A stretch of 64,000 nucleotides of DNA from Thermoanaerobaculia bacterium. GTDB taxonomy: Bacteria; Acidobacteriota; Thermoanaerobaculia; Multivoradales; Multivoraceae. The notes beneath the pieces were generated by a model that was given only the letters and a program-made list of their open reading frames with translations, had not been told where the DNA came from and ran no database searches. The stretch lies in the NCBI GenBank assembly GCA_022822365.1, contig JAJEBV010000008.1:62001-126000 (forward strand), read 5' to 3'. Numbering within the stretch: position 1 is the stretch's first letter; each line of letters begins with the position of its first letter. Of this stretch, positions 62,381 through 64,000 are shown in pieces. The translations under genes and the position numbers were made by a program.

Positions 62381-63451
62381 ATGCAGGCGAACATCGTCCT
62401 CCTGCCCGGCGACGGCATAGGACCCGAAGTCACCGAGGAAGCGTCCCGCGTCCTGAAGGTCGTGGCCGACCTCGGCGGACACGAGTTCCAGCTCGAGTCC
62501 CAGCCGATGGGCGGCAACGCGATCGACGACTACCGGAACCCGCTGCCGCCAGCCACGCTGGCCGCGTGCAAGGCGGCCGACGCTGTGCTGCTCGGCGCCG
62601 TCGGCGGCCCGAAGTGGTCCGACCCGAGCGCCGAACTCCGGCCCGAGCAGGGGCTGCTCGACCTGCGCGCCGAGATGGGCCTGTTCGCCAACCTGCGCCC
62701 GGTGCCGGTGTTCGAGTCGCTGATCGAGTTCGCGCCGCTCAGGCCCGAACTGCTGCGCGGCGTCGATCTGCTGTTCGTGCGGGAGCTGACCGGCGGCATC
62801 TACTTCGGCCCCCGCCAGGAACAGGGCGACGGCGACGTGGCCCACGACACCCTCGTCTACTCCACCGCCGAGGTGGAGCGCGTGGCCCGGGTCGCGCTGC
62901 GGGCGGCGCGGGGACGCCGCGGCAAGGTCGCGTCGGTCGACAAGGCGAACGTGCTGGCCTCCATGCGGCTGTGGCGACGCTCCGTGACCGAAGTCGCCAG
63001 CGCGTATCCGGACGTCGAGGTCAGCCATCACCTCGTCGACGCCTTCGCGATGCAGTTGATGCGCTCGCCCGCGGACTACGACGTGATCCTCGCCGGCAAC
63101 ATGTTCGGCGACATCCTGAGCGACGAAGCGGCGATCCTTGCCGGCTCGCTCGGCATGCTGCCTTCGGCGTCCCTGGGCTCCGGCAGCCAGGGCCTGTACG
63201 AGCCGGTCCACGGCTCCGCGCCCGACATCGCGGGCCGCGGCATCGCCAACCCGATCGGCGCCATCCTGAGCGCCGCGATGCTGGTCCGTCACAGCCTCGA
63301 CCTGGAGTCGGAGGCAGCCCAGGTCGAAGCGGCGGTCGCCGCGGTGCTGGACGACGGGTTCCGTACGGCCGATCTGGCGCCTGAAGGGCAGCCGGCCGCG
63401 TCCACGGCGGAGATGGGTCAGGCCATCGCCGCCAGGATCGGCGACGGCTGA
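62381..63451 (+). CDS. leuB: 3-isopropylmalate dehydrogenase
   Basis: ATG 62381 begins [21 protein letters not shown]. The 356-residue beta-decarboxylating dehydrogenase has [63 protein letters not shown] and [29 protein letters not shown]. It oxidises 3-isopropylmalate with NAD and Mg. It closes the operon; the following 124 bases hold an imperfect TGCCTCT...AGAGGGGCA stem near 63491-63519 that might end transcription between it and the convergent regulator. Confidence 0.96.
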   Translation: MQANIVLLPGDGIGPEVTEEASRVLKVVADLGGHEFQLESQPMGGNAIDDYRNPLPPATLAACKAADAVLLGAVGGPKWSDPSAELRPEQGLLDLRAEMGLFANLRPVPVFESLIEFAPLRPELLRGVDLLFVRELTGGIYFGPRQEQGDGDVAHDTLVYSTAEVERVARVALRAARGRRGKVASVDKANVLASMRLWRRSVTEVASAYPDVEVSHHLVDAFAMQLMRSPADYDVILAGNMFGDILSDEAAILAGSLGMLPSASLGSGSQGLYEPVHGSAPDIAGRGIANPIGAILSAAMLVRHSLDLESEAAQVEAAVAAVLDDGFRTADLAPEGQPAASTAEMGQAIAARIGDG

Positions 63452-63575
63452 ACAGGGCGCCCCCGCTCCTTGCCCTTCTCCAGGCCGTAGTGCCTCTTCT
63501 CCCATTTGGTAGAGGGGCAGCCCGGGCATTTCGGATCCGAACGAGAGAAAGAGCCGCCGATCAGCCCGCCCGTCG

Positions 63576-64000
63576 TCAGCGCCGAGGGAAGGCGTAGGCG
63601 GTAAGGACCCGCTGCACCAGGGCGACCTGCCCGGAAACACCCTGTTTCTTGTAGACCTGCTTGAGAAGCCAGCGAACGTAACTTTCTTTGAAAGCCGCGG
63701 TCGCGGCGATCTCGCGTACCGGACGGCCCTCCGCCAGGAGCGCCGACACCCGGGCCTCCGACGGCGACAGGCCGAGCAACACCGAAAGCCGTCCTGCGTC
63801 GATGCGCGGACGGTTCTCCGGGTCGACCACCAGGACCACCGCCGCCACCCGGCGCCCCCCGTAGTCCGCCTGCGAGGCGTCGACGGGATGAACGTGAAGC
63901 TCCAGACGCGACCGAAGCAGAGCGCGCTGGATCCTCATCGAGCCACCGGCCGGCGACGTCGAGTTCCCGAAGGCGGGCAGCGCACGCTTCAGCAGCCGCT
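63576..64000 (-). CDS. LuxR-type helix-turn-helix regulator, C-terminal part (gene runs off right edge)
   Basis: The reading frame stays open to the window end and an internal ATG at 63938 is unlikely to be the start: upstream codons read RLLKRALPAFGNSTSPAGGS without a stop. The visible 141 residues end with LSPSEARVSALLAEGRPVREIAATAAFKESYVRWLLKQVYKKQG, a GerE/LuxR-type HTH, preceded by a beta-rich segment (LELHVHPVDASQ, AAVVLVVDPE) often found in such one-component sensors. The N-terminal sensor domain lies outside. It is convergent with leuB, so a direct role in leucine control is not implied. Confidence 0.8.
   Translation of the reverse strand, partial: RLLKRALPAFGNSTSPAGGSMRIQRALLRSRLELHVHPVDASQADYGGRRVAAVVLVVDPENRPRIDAGRLSVLLGLSPSEARVSALLAEGRPVREIAATAAFKESYVRWLLKQVYKKQGVSGQVALVQRVLTAYAFPRR

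Overview
The window is GC-rich (roughly two thirds G+C by eye), densely coded and ordinary in codon use. No gap between supported genes exceeds about 290 bases. It looks like the chromosome of a free-living or host-associated Gram-negative heterotroph: lipoproteins with lipoboxes, OmpA/BON and beta-barrel outer-membrane proteins, Tsx-like channel, CRTAC1-type FG-GAP/ASPIC proteins, ThuA, sulfatase, and an ImuA-ImuB-DnaE2 mutasome. That mix fits an Acidobacteriota-like lineage best, but this is an inference from gene content and no rRNA or marker is present. No rRNA, tRNA, CRISPR array, transposase or phage gene was recognised.

Layout. 0-7.4 kb: truncated YdjC/ChbG deacetylase, crotonase, two lipoproteins, BON-OmpA protein with a small membrane partner, sulfatase and an AlbA_2/HATPase regulator. 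7.6-9.9 kb: a compact type II restriction-modification pair whose methyltransferase starts inside the nuclease gene. 10-15 kb: M20 peptidase, SDR, thiolase translationally coupled to a Tsx-like channel, second crotonase. 15.2-16.5 kb: small four-cysteine exported protein plus beta-barrel. 16.6-22.1 kb: minus-strand run RND transporter, BtuF-like protein, GT-C glycosyltransferase, DUF547 lipoprotein. 22-26.6 kb: LLM oxidoreductase, ThuA, ABC permease/ATPase pair, VOC protein. 26.8-35.4 kb: imuA-imuB and dnaE2, split by a thioredoxin-like ferredoxin, a TPR protein and a GYD protein. 35.4-42.7 kb: a CRTAC1-type FG-GAP/ASPIC/thioredoxin/TPR reading frame interrupted by one UGA, diverging from a YdeP-type molybdopterin oxidoreductase and fdhD. 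42.8-53.9 kb: amino-acid dehydrogenase, Na/Ca exchanger, gcvP, citramalate synthase, SWIM/SNF2 helicase, serine hydrolase. 54-63.5 kb: an attenuated branched-chain amino acid operon, leader-ilvE-ilvB-ilvN-ilvC-leuA-leuC-leuD-leuB. The right edge carries the C-terminal part of a LuxR-type regulator.

Together, citramalate synthase, acetolactate synthase, ketol-acid reductoisomerase, transaminase and the leucine genes give most of the Ile/Val/Leu pathways (ilvD is not in the window). The operon starts with a clear sigma70-like promoter, a 22-codon leader holding 12 consecutive Val/Leu/Ile codons, and a terminator with a competing antiterminator.

The observation most worth a second look is at 37798-37800. 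A UGA sits between two halves of one continuous protein frame, and a six-base-pair hairpin with a GGUCG loop begins 11 bases after it, closely resembling the geometry of the E. coli fdhF selenocysteine insertion element. Other notable items are a modular double-hairpin repeat (three copies), several starts that look leaderless because a -10 element abuts the ATG, and dyads at the imuA and lipoprotein promoters.
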